DNA of 64,000 nt from Paenibacillus sp. HW567. Lineage in GTDB: Bacteria > Bacillota > Bacilli > Paenibacillales > Paenibacillaceae. Positions 53,401 to 61,706 of this stretch are shown piece after piece (position 1 is the stretch's first letter; every line of letters begins with the position of its first letter). Location of the stretch: positions 284,667 to 348,666 of the forward strand of contig NZ_KB910518.1 of NCBI RefSeq assembly GCF_000374185.1, given 5' to 3'. The notes under the pieces were generated by a model. That model saw only the letters and a program-made list of their open reading frames with translations. It was not told the DNA's origin and did not search any database. A program made the position numbers and the translations under genes.

Positions 53401-53833
53401 TCTGAAGCTGGAGAAGGAAGCTTTGGAGAGCTACACGGCAGCTTCACAGGGTCTGGAGGAGCCTGCAAGCGCAATGTTCTATAATGATCAGCCGCCGGAA
53501 ATGATTTTCTATCAAGGGCTCGCCTGGTTGAAGCTCTACAATGAAAAGGAAGCGAAACGCCGCTTTAATAAATTGATTGATTTTGCAGAGAAGCATATTT
53601 TTGATGAGATCAAAATTGATTATTTTGCAGTGTCTCTTCCGGATTTCCTGGTGTTTGAGGATGATCTGGACCGCCGCAATGTCATTCATTGCCGGTATAT
53701 GCGGGGACTCGGGCTGCTCGGGCTTGGCCTTGTCAAAGAAGCGGCAGCAGAGCTGGAGACCGCCCTGGAAATGGAGCCGAATCATCAAGGAGCGATTATC
53801 CACCACCGGTTATGCAGCACAGAAACGAACTGA
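50450..53833 (+). CDS. DUF5107 domain protein with C-terminal TPR array
   Basis: 1127 residues, cytoplasmic. The N-terminal part (about 20-340) is a DUF5107 domain of mutarotase-like beta-sandwich type ('VILENEYVRIEIMPEIGGRIYRALDKTNNYDFVYYNRVIKPALVGLAGPWISGGIEFNWPQHH'). A linking beta domain follows, then from about residue 480 many TPR-like helices ('EAYYQLGVALRGQNRLEEAYTAFHKAV', 'TVHRNLGLAYFNKQSNPQAALVSLEQAY'). These proteins are found in glycan-use loci, but no activity is known to me. It stands just upstream of the GH2 gene and may scaffold glycosidases or act on their product. Confidence 0.85.
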   Translation: MTKETINHKPEANQMASGNVQVWETNVLIPTYEAGAADPNPMFLEKRVYQGSSGRVYPHPVIESISDVKTDKNYKLVILENEYVRIEIMPEIGGRIYRALDKTNNYDFVYYNRVIKPALVGLAGPWISGGIEFNWPQHHRPNTFGPVEYRYEQAGDGSATVWVSEIDRMYGTKVTAAFKLYPGKAYLEINAQLYNRTPEPQTFLWWANPAVAVNDHTQSVFPPDVTAVFDHGKRDVSRFPIATGTYYKQDYSEGVDISRYKNIPVPTSYMAYKSDYNFVGGYDHGVQAGLLHVANHHISPGKKQWTWGCGEFGQAWDRQLTDEDGPYIELMTGVYTDNQPDFTWLQPYEEKTFTQYFMPYKNIGVVKNASIEAAVNLEVDAAAGQAVIQVYATSLLEQATVELKGASRQYLQKIVPLSPKDPFKAVVPLDAGEQEFDLKLSVRAADGRLLISYQPKRPDIERVPDAAKPLAEPHELRSTEELYLAGLHLEQYRHATFEPEAYYLEGLKRDRGDIRLNVAYGTLLLRRGLYTESEQYFRTAIERLTWRNPNPYDSEAYYQLGVALRGQNRLEEAYTAFHKAVWSSAWQDAGYFSLAQIASQKGEYAEALDLVERSLIRNSRNYKARNLKAAMLRKLGLLDQAKAFALETSELDIADFGAYNEQALALGALEETAAAQEVLHGLNLLMRNDAHNYLNLISDYMSCGLLEEAIVVGKRAVQGGNSVYPMLHYALGELYALAGQPEQAEDQRRAGQVADPAYCFPNTLFELDLLESTVKASPEDDRAYYYLGNFYYDKKRPEEAIACWERSRELRGDFATVHRNLGLAYFNKQSNPQAALVSLEQAYACSPEDVRILFELDQLRKKLAWMSRERLGILESKRSQVEQRDDLFVEYVTLLNNLDRYEEAIEALSSRNFHPWEGGEGKVTGQYKLAHTELGKTCIQQGRYREAVAHFQQALVYPLNLGEGKLEGAQENNIYYYLGVAYEGLKLEKEALESYTAASQGLEEPASAMFYNDQPPEMIFYQGLAWLKLYNEKEAKRRFNKLIDFAEKHIFDEIKIDYFAVSLPDFLVFEDDLDRRNVIHCRYMRGLGLLGLGLVKEAAAELETALEMEPNHQGAIIHHRLCSTETN

Positions 53834-53875
53834 CTTGATGCGATTACAATATATAGGCGGAAGGTTGCGGATATC

Positions 53876-55825
53876 TTGATCACAGAAGGGCGCTACGCAG
53901 TAAGACTGGAGGAGGGCTGGAGCTTCCAGCCTGATCCTCTGAACCAAGGAGAACGGGAAGGATGGCCGGCTAACGGCTTGCCTTCTCCGGCCGCTGTATC
54001 TGTTCCGCATACCTGGAATGTTCAGGAAGGTCTTGAGGAATACCGCGGGGCAGGATGGTACGAGCAAATATTAAATATTCCTGAGGAATGGACCGGCTGC
54101 CGGATACGAATCCGGTTTGAAGCGGTTTACCGCGACAAGGACATATGGGTGAATGGCGTCCAAGCAGGCAGCCATTACAATTCGGGCTATACCCCGTTTG
54201 AAGTCGATCTTACCCCGCATATTCTCATTGCTGCCGGGAACCGGATTGTAATTAAAGTAGACAATGCGAACAGTGATGCGGCATTGCCTAAAGGGGGCAG
54301 CTTTGACTGGGCGGATGACGGCGGCCTGATACGGCCGTTAACCCTTATCGTAACGGGCCGTACAGCCGTGGAACAGGTCCGGGTGGAGCCTAAGGTTATC
54401 TTTGCTGATAATGGCAACAGCGCAGGTGGCAAACTATCCGCCCACATTAAGCTGTGTGAACCGGGCGAGACCGTCAGTGCAGACATCGCCGTTTACCGGA
54501 ACGAAGCCCGGATTTGGCAAGGGACCCAAGAAGTGCAGGCTGGAGTCCCGGCATGGGGAGTTGCTGATATCGAGCTGCCTGAAGTCGATCTGTGGCATTT
54601 TGACCAACCTCATTTATATCAGCTTGAGGTTGTTCTGCGCAAGGGAGACAAGGTTCAGGATCGTGTTCTCCGCACCTTTGGCTTCCGTGAGATTGTGGTG
54701 AAGGGCCATGAGCTTTGGCTGAACCGTGAACCGGTCCGTCTGATGGGTGTGGAGTGGATGCCCGGCTCTCATCCTGATGTTGGGATGGCAGAGCGAATAG
54801 AGGACCTGACCGCCATGCTGGAAAGGCTAAAAGAGGCAAACTGTGTAATCACGCGATTCCACTGGCAGCAAGGCAATGATCTGCTGGACTGGTGTGACCG
54901 TAACGGCCTATTGGTGCAGGAGGAAATTCCGCATTGGCAGCAGCCGGCAGAGCCGGACAATGACACATTCATGCTGGCGATGGCTCAAGCCAGGGAGATG
55001 ATCATGGATCATTCTCACCATCCGTGTATTTTTGCCTGGGGAATGGGAAATGAGCTGGATGGCCAATCCGAAGTGACCCTGCGTTACATGGAGCGGCTCA
55101 AACAGGAGATTGTGCAGCTAGACTCTACCCGGCTCGTCAATTATGTGAGCAACACGCTTCAGCTTCAGCCGGCCAAGGACGCGACAGGTGCCGGAGATAT
55201 GCTGATGTGGAACGATTATATCGGAACCTGGCATGGGGATTTGGATGAAAATGAAGTGATCCGGCAGATTATTGCTGACCATCCGGCTAGGCCGATGGTT
55301 GTCGCTGAATATGGTCTGTGTGAACCTGCATATGAAGGCGGCGATGCCAGAAGAATTAACATTCTTCTGGACAAAACAGAAATATACCGCCGTTATCCTC
55401 AATTTGCAGCATTAATATTTTTCAGCCTGAACGATTACCGTACTCAAATGGGGGAGGACGGAGAGGGCAGAATGAGGCAAAGGATTCATGGCTCGCTTGA
55501 TATTTACAACCGGACGAAGCCATCGTTTGCCGCCTTGCGCGAGCTTTCGTCACCGCTTATGCTGGCCGGGGAGCCGGTATGGAAGGACGGCGGGCTTGAG
55601 GTGACTCTGAAATGCCGGGCCGATATTCCTTGCTATGCTGTTAAAGGTTATACTCTAACTGTCTCCCCTGCGGATGGCCGGGCAAGCAAGCTGGTAATAC
55701 CCGATTTATATCCCGGAGATATCAAGACCATGCATATCCCGTTACCGTCGGGTGCTGCTCATAACCAAACGTTGTCCATTCAACGTCCTGCCGGCTTCAG
55801 TGTGCTGGAACGGCAATTGGACTGA
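53876..55825 (+). CDS. GH2 family beta-galactosidase/beta-glucuronidase-like enzyme
   Basis: 649 residues. Sugar-binding jelly roll ('VPHTWNVQEGLEEYRGAGWYE', 'DKDIWVNGVQAGSHYNSGYTPFEVDLT'), immunoglobulin-like domain, then the barrel with acid/base Glu in 'FAWGMGNELDG' and probable nucleophile Glu in 'VVAEYGLCEP'. No signal peptide. The substrate could be a beta-galactoside, beta-glucuronide or similar. The start is TTG 53876 behind GGAAGG. It follows the DUF5107 gene after 42 bases and ends the rightward run at a strong hairpin. Confidence 0.88.
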   Translation: MITEGRYAVRLEEGWSFQPDPLNQGEREGWPANGLPSPAAVSVPHTWNVQEGLEEYRGAGWYEQILNIPEEWTGCRIRIRFEAVYRDKDIWVNGVQAGSHYNSGYTPFEVDLTPHILIAAGNRIVIKVDNANSDAALPKGGSFDWADDGGLIRPLTLIVTGRTAVEQVRVEPKVIFADNGNSAGGKLSAHIKLCEPGETVSADIAVYRNEARIWQGTQEVQAGVPAWGVADIELPEVDLWHFDQPHLYQLEVVLRKGDKVQDRVLRTFGFREIVVKGHELWLNREPVRLMGVEWMPGSHPDVGMAERIEDLTAMLERLKEANCVITRFHWQQGNDLLDWCDRNGLLVQEEIPHWQQPAEPDNDTFMLAMAQAREMIMDHSHHPCIFAWGMGNELDGQSEVTLRYMERLKQEIVQLDSTRLVNYVSNTLQLQPAKDATGAGDMLMWNDYIGTWHGDLDENEVIRQIIADHPARPMVVAEYGLCEPAYEGGDARRINILLDKTEIYRRYPQFAALIFFSLNDYRTQMGEDGEGRMRQRIHGSLDIYNRTKPSFAALRELSSPLMLAGEPVWKDGGLEVTLKCRADIPCYAVKGYTLTVSPADGRASKLVIPDLYPGDIKTMHIPLPSGAAHNQTLSIQRPAGFSVLERQLD

Positions 55826-55848
55826 TCGAAGCAACCCCTTTGTATCAT

Positions 55849-55886
55849 GCGTAAAGAAGTCATCTATACAGATGGCTTCTTTACGC
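55849..55886. terminator. Terminator between convergent GH2 and AraC genes
   Basis: A 17-bp stem with one G-U pair (55849-55865 with 55870-55886) and a 4-base loop, the T-rich side lying in the stem. It probably works in both directions; for the plus strand a run of eight T follows some 18 bases later. Confidence 0.75.
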
Positions 55887-55910
55887 TGTTGATCGGAGGG
55901 TTTTTTTTAG

Positions 55911-56783
55911 TTACTCAAAGCTGTTTTTGTTGTTCCGATACATATTGGGAGTTGTCCCCGTCAGTGCTTTAAATACCCGGTAAAAATGCGTTGGTGTATC
56001 AAAGCCGCATATCTCGGAGATGAGACTCACATTATCCTCCGTCTCCAGCAGCAGCTCTTTTGCCTTAATAATACGCTTGGCATTGATATAACTGGTGATA
56101 TTCATCGAGGTCAGCTTCTTGAACAGACGGGAAAAATGAGGCGCTGAGACATTGGCATCGGCGGCTAAAGACGCCAGACTGCATTCGCGTTCCGGGTGCT
56201 CGTCAATTTTTCTCAGAGCATTCATCATCCAGGAGGGAGCGATCCGCGGGCTTTTGGGGTGAGTATGGATGTTTACCATAAGGTGCCGGTTATAGCGTAA
56301 CAGCAGTTGATTCAGGCTGATTAACAGCGATTCCCGGTAGCCGATGCTGCGGGTATTCAGCTCTTCTGACATCAGGGCCAGCGTCTCCTCTGTCCGTAGT
56401 TTCAGATTTTCGGGCAAGGTGAACTTGTATGATGATTGCTGCCTTGCGATTTCGAAGCATAACAGGTGGGAATAGGAGTCATCCAAAGTGGTTCTGGAAA
56501 CCAAAGCAGGCGCAAAAAATATAGCGGAAGAAACGATGGGATTGTGATAATCAGGCAGGGAATGATGAATGGTATTGCCCGGAATTACAAACAAATCTCC
56601 AGGCTGCTGTTCATACCAGGTGTTATCAATGAAAAAAATACCGTTTCCCTGATGAATATAGACAAGCTCATACCGGTCATGGATGTGATCCGGGAGCTCG
56701 TTATCCTGATTCTTGGCCGTTTGATAGACCAGCTCATACGGAAACAAAGGGTCACCGTAAAATGGTTTGCGAATCGGCTTCAT
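55911..56783 (-). CDS. AraC-family regulator of the sugar-acid operon
   Basis: 290 residues with an N-terminal cupin ('LPDHIHDRYELVYIHQGNGIFFIDNTWYEQQPGDLFVIPGNTIHH') and C-terminal AraC helices ('CSLASLAADANVSAPHFSRLFKKLTSMNITSYINAKRI', 'VSLISEICGFDTPTHFYRVFKALTGTTPNMYR'). It is divergent from the lactonase-uxaBA operon across 167 AT-rich bases and is its obvious regulator. GAGGGACC precedes; ATG 56783 has a better distance than TTG 56789. Confidence 0.9.
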   Translation of the reverse strand: MKPIRKPFYGDPLFPYELVYQTAKNQDNELPDHIHDRYELVYIHQGNGIFFIDNTWYEQQPGDLFVIPGNTIHHSLPDYHNPIVSSAIFFAPALVSRTTLDDSYSHLLCFEIARQQSSYKFTLPENLKLRTEETLALMSEELNTRSIGYRESLLISLNQLLLRYNRHLMVNIHTHPKSPRIAPSWMMNALRKIDEHPERECSLASLAADANVSAPHFSRLFKKLTSMNITSYINAKRIIKAKELLLETEDNVSLISEICGFDTPTHFYRVFKALTGTTPNMYRNNKNSFE

Positions 56784-56950
56784 TTGCAAGGTCCCTCTTT
56801 TTAATAACGGATAAAAGATGAGTGTATAATATCAAATATTGTTATAAACATGCAAGAAACAGACATTACAATAACTTTAATTTTGATATATTCTTTTAAA
56901 AAAGAAACCTTTACTTTTCAGCAGAGAGACTACTTAAAGGATGTGATAAC
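56784..56950. promoter_or_regulatory. Divergent promoter region of the araC gene and sugar-acid operon
   Basis: Very AT-rich gap. On the minus strand TTGCAT and TATTAT are 18 bases apart and could drive the araC gene. No single good sigma-A promoter is seen for the rightward operon, as expected if the AraC protein is needed for activation. No clear cre palindrome was recognised. Confidence 0.35.
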
Positions 56951-57781
56951 GTGAGAATTGACTCCCATCAGCATTATTGGAAGATTTCCCGGGGGGATTA
57001 TGGCTGGATCACACCGGCGCTTCCAGTGCTGTATCGCGATTTTATGCCGGACGATTTGGAAGCGGTATTACAACGGCATGAGCTGGATGGAAGTATTCTG
57101 GTTCAGGCTGCGCCTACCGCAGAAGAGACGGAATTTATCCTGTCTATCGCAGATCGTCATTCATCCGTATTAGGGGTTGTGGGATGGCTGGATTTATTTG
57201 ATCCCGGGCACCGCCTGCAGTATGAAATCTACCGCCGGAACCCCAAATTCGCCGGTTTTCGGCTAATGATTCAAGATATGCCGGATGCGTCCCGTATTCT
57301 GGAACCGGACTTTCTGGAGGCGCTTCGCGGTTATGCGGCGGAGAAGGTTCCTGTTGATCTGCTGGTGGTATCAGGCCAGTTGGAGTTCGTGCTTCCGATG
57401 CTGCGGCAGCTTCCAGAGCTGCATGCCGTTATCGACCATATTGCCAAACCTTCCATTAAACAAGCGGAGATCGAGCCGTGGTTTTCTTATATGGAAGAAA
57501 TATCACGTTTTCCTAATATCTATTGCAAGCTGTCCGGTATGGTGACTGAAGCCGATGCACAGACATGGAAGCTTGAGGATTTTACCCCTTATATAAGCCG
57601 GGTGCTGGAGCTGTTTGGCCCGGATAGAGTTATGTTTGGCAGCGACTGGCCTGTATGCCTGCTGGCTGCTGAATACGGGGAGGTTGTCGAGATTTTACTT
57701 CGTTCTTTACCGGATAGCTGGGGGGAGCAGGAACAAGCGCGTCTATTCGGCCTGAATGCAAAGGAGTTCTATCAACTATGA
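56951..57781 (+). CDS. Fuconolactonase-type amidohydrolase (sugar-acid lactonase)
   Basis: 276-residue amidohydrolase_2 enzyme: metal site 'RIDSHQHYW', then 'AVIDHIAKP' and the Asp of 'VMFGSDWPV', the pattern of L-fucono-1,5-lactonase and L-rhamnonolactonase. It opens the lactone formed when an aldose is oxidised at C1; in this operon the likely substrate is L-galactono- or L-fucono-lactone. GTG start 56951 follows AAAGGATG. It overlaps the next gene by four bases (ATGA). First gene of the sugar-acid operon. Confidence 0.88.
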   Translation: MRIDSHQHYWKISRGDYGWITPALPVLYRDFMPDDLEAVLQRHELDGSILVQAAPTAEETEFILSIADRHSSVLGVVGWLDLFDPGHRLQYEIYRRNPKFAGFRLMIQDMPDASRILEPDFLEALRGYAAEKVPVDLLVVSGQLEFVLPMLRQLPELHAVIDHIAKPSIKQAEIEPWFSYMEEISRFPNIYCKLSGMVTEADAQTWKLEDFTPYISRVLELFGPDRVMFGSDWPVCLLAAEYGEVVEILLRSLPDSWGEQEQARLFGLNAKEFYQL

Positions 57782-59256
57782 GCAGCCTGAATACGGTTCA
57801 CCCGGAAGGGTTGGAACAGATACGAACGCTGCCGGTAACTGTCCTGCAGATTGGCGAAGGGAACTTTTTGCGCGGTTTTTTTGACTGGATGATGAACGAA
57901 TGCATCAGGCGGAATCTATTCCCGGGGAGTATCGCCGTGATGCAGCCCCGTCCTTCAGGACAAGACAGTATTGCCAGACTGGCTTCCCAGGATGGCTTGT
58001 ACACGCTGGTGACACGCGGTTTGGAAGCAGGAGTCCCTGTCAGCAGGACAGAGATCATTTCCGTGTTCTCGAAGGTATTCGATCCCTATACGGAGTGGGA
58101 AGAATTCAAGAGATTGGCCGTTAGCCCCGGGCTCCGGGTTGTTGTGTCCAACACGACGGAAGCGGGACTAAGCTATCTGCCGGAACCGCTAGGCTCAGGT
58201 CCGATTCTTTCGTTCCCGGGCAAAATAGCCTATCTGCTGTATTTAAGATACACGGCTTACCCGGATTCAAGCAGTCATGGACTGATCTTTCTTCCCTGTG
58301 AGCTGCTGGAGCGTAATGGAGAAGCCTTGCGCGATGCTGTGCTTAAATATGCCGACGATTGGGGATTTTCGGCTGAATTCAAGGAATGGGTCATCCGCCA
58401 CAACCGTTTTCTGAATTCACTGGTTGACCGAATTGTTACAGGGTACCCGGAAGAAGCCCAAGCGGAGGCCTGGTTCGAAGAATGGGGATACCGGGACCGC
58501 ATGCTGTGTACGGCAGAGCCGTATCATCTCTGGGCGATTGAAGCGGAACCGGAGCTTGGCAAGCTGCTTCCTTTTCATGAAGCGGGACTTAATGTGCATT
58601 GGACGAACGATCTTGTTCCTTTTCAGCAGCGGAAGGTGAGAATACTGAACGGCATGCATACCTGGATGGCTCCGCTTGGACTGTTGTACGGTGTAGGTCA
58701 TGTGCGTGAGCTGCTGGAGCATGAAGAACTGGGAGAACGCCTTCGGCTGCTGGCGGGTAGAGAGATTATTCCGGCGCTTCCCTATCCCGCAGAAGAAATG
58801 GAGGCCTACGCGGCAGAGGTTCGGGACCGCTTCGCGAACCCGCACATTGTCCATCGGCTGTCTGCTATCGCCATGAATTCGCTGAGCAAGTTCAGAATAC
58901 GGCTGCTTCCTTCACTGGCCTGGTATGAAGAGCAGGGGCGGGCTGTGCCTGAACAATTGATGCTGGGACTTGCCGGGTTGTTGCGTTATTACAAAGTAAA
59001 CCGTGAGCCGGACGGGACATTCACCGGAACGGCTTTTAACGGGCAGAGCTATACCGTCAGCGATAATGCGGCGCAGCTTGAACGAATGGCTGAGATCTGG
59101 AGCTGCGCATCGGCAGCAGGAGAAGCATTAAGCCAGACCGTAAATGTTCTGCTGGCTGAGGAATTATTCTGGGGCCAATCGCTCGCGGAATGGGCCTGTC
59201 TCGCCGATAACGTGACGGCCTGGCTGACTACTTGGGAAAGGATGAATACGGCATGA
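57778..59256 (+). CDS. uxaB: Tagaturonate reductase (altronate oxidoreductase)
   Basis: 492 residues, mannitol dehydrogenase family. N-terminal NAD-binding part 'VLQIGEGNFLRGFFDWMMNE', 'VVSNTTEAGLSY', then 'LPCELLERNGEALRDAVLKYA' and the catalytic region 'RKVRILNGMHTWMAPLGLLYG' with the conserved Lys and Asn/His pattern. The family member UxaB reduces D-tagaturonate to D-altronate with NADH. Start and stop overlap neighbouring genes by four bases, so it is coupled to both. Confidence 0.9.
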   Translation: MSSLNTVHPEGLEQIRTLPVTVLQIGEGNFLRGFFDWMMNECIRRNLFPGSIAVMQPRPSGQDSIARLASQDGLYTLVTRGLEAGVPVSRTEIISVFSKVFDPYTEWEEFKRLAVSPGLRVVVSNTTEAGLSYLPEPLGSGPILSFPGKIAYLLYLRYTAYPDSSSHGLIFLPCELLERNGEALRDAVLKYADDWGFSAEFKEWVIRHNRFLNSLVDRIVTGYPEEAQAEAWFEEWGYRDRMLCTAEPYHLWAIEAEPELGKLLPFHEAGLNVHWTNDLVPFQQRKVRILNGMHTWMAPLGLLYGVGHVRELLEHEELGERLRLLAGREIIPALPYPAEEMEAYAAEVRDRFANPHIVHRLSAIAMNSLSKFRIRLLPSLAWYEEQGRAVPEQLMLGLAGLLRYYKVNREPDGTFTGTAFNGQSYTVSDNAAQLERMAEIWSCASAAGEALSQTVNVLLAEELFWGQSLAEWACLADNVTAWLTTWERMNTA

Positions 59257-60746
59257 GCGATTGGGTACGGCTGTCGCAAAGGGATCAAGTGGTGATCGCA
59301 TTGCGCTCTTTTCAAGCCGGAGAAAGACTGGAAGTTGAAGAAGGCGCAGAAATCGTTATTCAAGAGGATGTTGCCAAAGGACATAAGATTCTGACCGTTC
59401 CTGTATCAGAGGGTGAAGATATCTTGAAGTTCGGGTACTCCATTGGGAAAGCAAAGGCTGATCTGGAGCCGGGAGTCTGGGTGCACACGCATAATTTGCG
59501 TACAGGACTTTCCGGGATACTGGATTACCGTTATGAGCCGAAGCCGGTAGAATTTCAAGCTGCCCCCACCGGTTCGGGTGTGTTCCAAGGATATGTGCGC
59601 TCAAACGGCGAGGTGGGTATCCGCAACGAAATCTGGATCATCAACACAGTGGGATGCATTAATAAAACCTGTGAAATTCTGGCCCGGAGAGGCGCAGAGA
59701 AGTTTCGGGACCGGGTAGACGGTGTCTATCATTTCGCCCATCCTTACGGCTGCTCTCAGCTTGGCGATGACTTGGTTCATACGGCACAGCTTCTGGCTTC
59801 GCTCGTCAATCATCCGAATGCCGCAGGGGTGCTCGTTGTAGGCTTGGGCTGCGAAAATAATCAAATCAATGACTTCCGTCAAGCCATCGGGGCTGTCGAT
59901 CCGGGCCGTATCCGGTTTATGCTCTCACAGGATGAGGAGGATGAGCTGGAAACCGGAATGGCTCTAATCGAAGAGCTTGCGGATTATGCTGCGGTCTTCA
60001 AACGGGAATCCGTGCCGGTATCCAGGCTGAAGATTGGACTAAAATGCGGAGGGTCCGACGGTCTGTCCGGCATTACGGCTAACCCGCTGGCAGGCTCTAT
60101 CGCGGATCGCGTTACTGCACATGGCGGAACGGCTATTCTAACTGAGGTTCCCGAAATGTTCGGAGCGGAAACCATCTTTATGAACCGGGCAAAGGACGAA
60201 GCGGTTTTTGGACAGATTGTATCGCTTATCAATGATTTCAAACAATATTTCATCCGCCATAACCAGGAGATTTATGAGAATCCATCGCCGGGGAATAAGG
60301 CTGGAGGGATAAGCACGCTGGAAGAAAAATCACTGGGCTGCACTCAAAAGGGCGGCCATGCCATTGTCAGTGATGTGGTCAGCTACGGTAAGCGCGTAAC
60401 GGAAACGGGTCTTAATTTGCTTGAAGCTCCGGGCAACGACCTGGTGTCCGTGACAGCATTGTCGGCAGCAGGAGCACATCTGGTGCTGTTTACAACCGGG
60501 CGGGGCACACCTTTTGGCGGACCGGTGCCGACGGTAAAAATCTCTTCGAACAGCGAGCTTGCAGCCCGAAAACGGAACTGGATTGATTACAATGCAGGCC
60601 AGCTTCTTGAAGGCAAGACGATGAGCGGATTGACGGATGAGCTGTGGGAGCAGATCATCCGCATCGCTTCCGGCGACAGCCGGACGCTTAACGAAGTGAA
60701 TGGCTTTAAAGAAATCGCCATATTTAAGGATGGGGTGACTTTATAA
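59253..60746 (+). CDS. uxaA: Altronate dehydratase
   Basis: 497 residues. An N-terminal SAF domain (about 1-90, 'RDQVVIALRSFQAGERLEVEEG') is fused to the altronate/galactarate dehydratase body ('GYVRSNGEVGIRNEIWIINTVGCINKTCE', 'YPFSHPYGCSQLG'-like 'FAHPYGCSQLGDD', 'GLKCGGSDGLSGITANPLAG'). It dehydrates D-altronate to 2-keto-3-deoxy-D-gluconate using a metal. ATG 59253 overlaps the uxaB stop (ATGA); an earlier frame start at 59232 is not needed. Its stop shares one base with the next start. Confidence 0.93.
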   Translation: MSDWVRLSQRDQVVIALRSFQAGERLEVEEGAEIVIQEDVAKGHKILTVPVSEGEDILKFGYSIGKAKADLEPGVWVHTHNLRTGLSGILDYRYEPKPVEFQAAPTGSGVFQGYVRSNGEVGIRNEIWIINTVGCINKTCEILARRGAEKFRDRVDGVYHFAHPYGCSQLGDDLVHTAQLLASLVNHPNAAGVLVVGLGCENNQINDFRQAIGAVDPGRIRFMLSQDEEDELETGMALIEELADYAAVFKRESVPVSRLKIGLKCGGSDGLSGITANPLAGSIADRVTAHGGTAILTEVPEMFGAETIFMNRAKDEAVFGQIVSLINDFKQYFIRHNQEIYENPSPGNKAGGISTLEEKSLGCTQKGGHAIVSDVVSYGKRVTETGLNLLEAPGNDLVSVTALSAAGAHLVLFTTGRGTPFGGPVPTVKISSNSELAARKRNWIDYNAGQLLEGKTMSGLTDELWEQIIRIASGDSRTLNEVNGFKEIAIFKDGVTL

Positions 60747-61687
60747 TGAAGTATCGAAAATTGGGCAACACGGGGCTTGAAGTCTCGGCACTCAGCTTTG
60801 GCGCATCTTCTCTGGGGTCCGTATTCCGGCAGACCGATGATAAGGATAGCATCCGAACCGTCCATGCCGCCATTGATGCCGGCATTAATTACATTGATGT
60901 TTCACCTTATTATGGACTTACCAAGGCGGAGACTGTGCTTGGTCAAGCCTTATTGGAAATTCCGCGCGACAGGTTTCTCTTGTCTTCGAAAGCAGGAAGG
61001 TATGGAGAGGACACGTTTGATTTCAGTGCCAAACGTATTTTTAGCAGTGTAGACGAAAGCCTATCACGTCTTCATACCGACTATCTGGATGTGCTGTTCC
61101 TTCATGACATCGAATTTGTGCCGGCAGAGATCATTCTGGAAGAAGCCGTGCCTGCGATGCAGAAGCTGAAAGAACAAGGGAAAATCCGGTATAGCGGTAT
61201 AAGCGGACTGCCGCTGCCGCTTTTTGAGAAGCTTTTGCCGCAGATTGAAGTGGATGCTATTCTCTCGTATTGCCATTATTCCTTAAATGATACGTCTTTG
61301 TTAAATCTTCTGCCTTTGCTTAACAGCCAAGGCATTGGACTTGTGAATGCTTCCCCACTGTCCATGGGCCTCTTGAGTACGCGTGAACCGGCCGCTTGGC
61401 ATCCGGCACCGCAGGAATTAAAGATTGCCTGCAGACAAGCCGCAGAATATTGCGCAGATCAGGGAGTAGATATTGCGAGGCTGGCAGTCCAGTACGCTAC
61501 CAGGGATGAACGTATCCCGACCACCCTGGTAAGTACCGCCAGCCCGGATAACATCACGAAGAATGCAGCCTGGTCGGATGAGCCATTGGATGAAGAGCTG
61601 CTTCGCGTTGTGCTCGAAATTCTTGCTCCGGTCCATAATCTAACCTGGGCAAGCGGACGTCCCGAATATAACGGCTTATTCGAATAG
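60746..61687 (+). CDS. Aldo/keto reductase resembling L-galactose dehydrogenase
   Basis: 313 residues. 'MKYRKLGNTGLEVSALSFGASSLGSVF', the Asp-Tyr catalytic region 'YIDVSPYYG', Lys in 'LLSSKAGRY', and 'FLHDIEF', 'ILSYCHYSLNDTSLLNLLPLL', 'ASPLSMGLLSTREPAAWHPAPQELK', 'LAPVHNLTWASG'. As I remember it, plant L-galactose dehydrogenase has the same unusual blocks (HDIEF, LSYCHYGVND, WHPAS.ELK, LTWPSG). The reaction would be L-galactose (or L-fucose) to the lactone with NAD(P). One-base overlap with uxaA (TAATG). Confidence 0.85.
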   Translation: MKYRKLGNTGLEVSALSFGASSLGSVFRQTDDKDSIRTVHAAIDAGINYIDVSPYYGLTKAETVLGQALLEIPRDRFLLSSKAGRYGEDTFDFSAKRIFSSVDESLSRLHTDYLDVLFLHDIEFVPAEIILEEAVPAMQKLKEQGKIRYSGISGLPLPLFEKLLPQIEVDAILSYCHYSLNDTSLLNLLPLLNSQGIGLVNASPLSMGLLSTREPAAWHPAPQELKIACRQAAEYCADQGVDIARLAVQYATRDERIPTTLVSTASPDNITKNAAWSDEPLDEELLRVVLEILAPVHNLTWASGRPEYNGLFE

Positions 61688-61706
61688 ACAAGGAGATGCA
61701 GGGATC

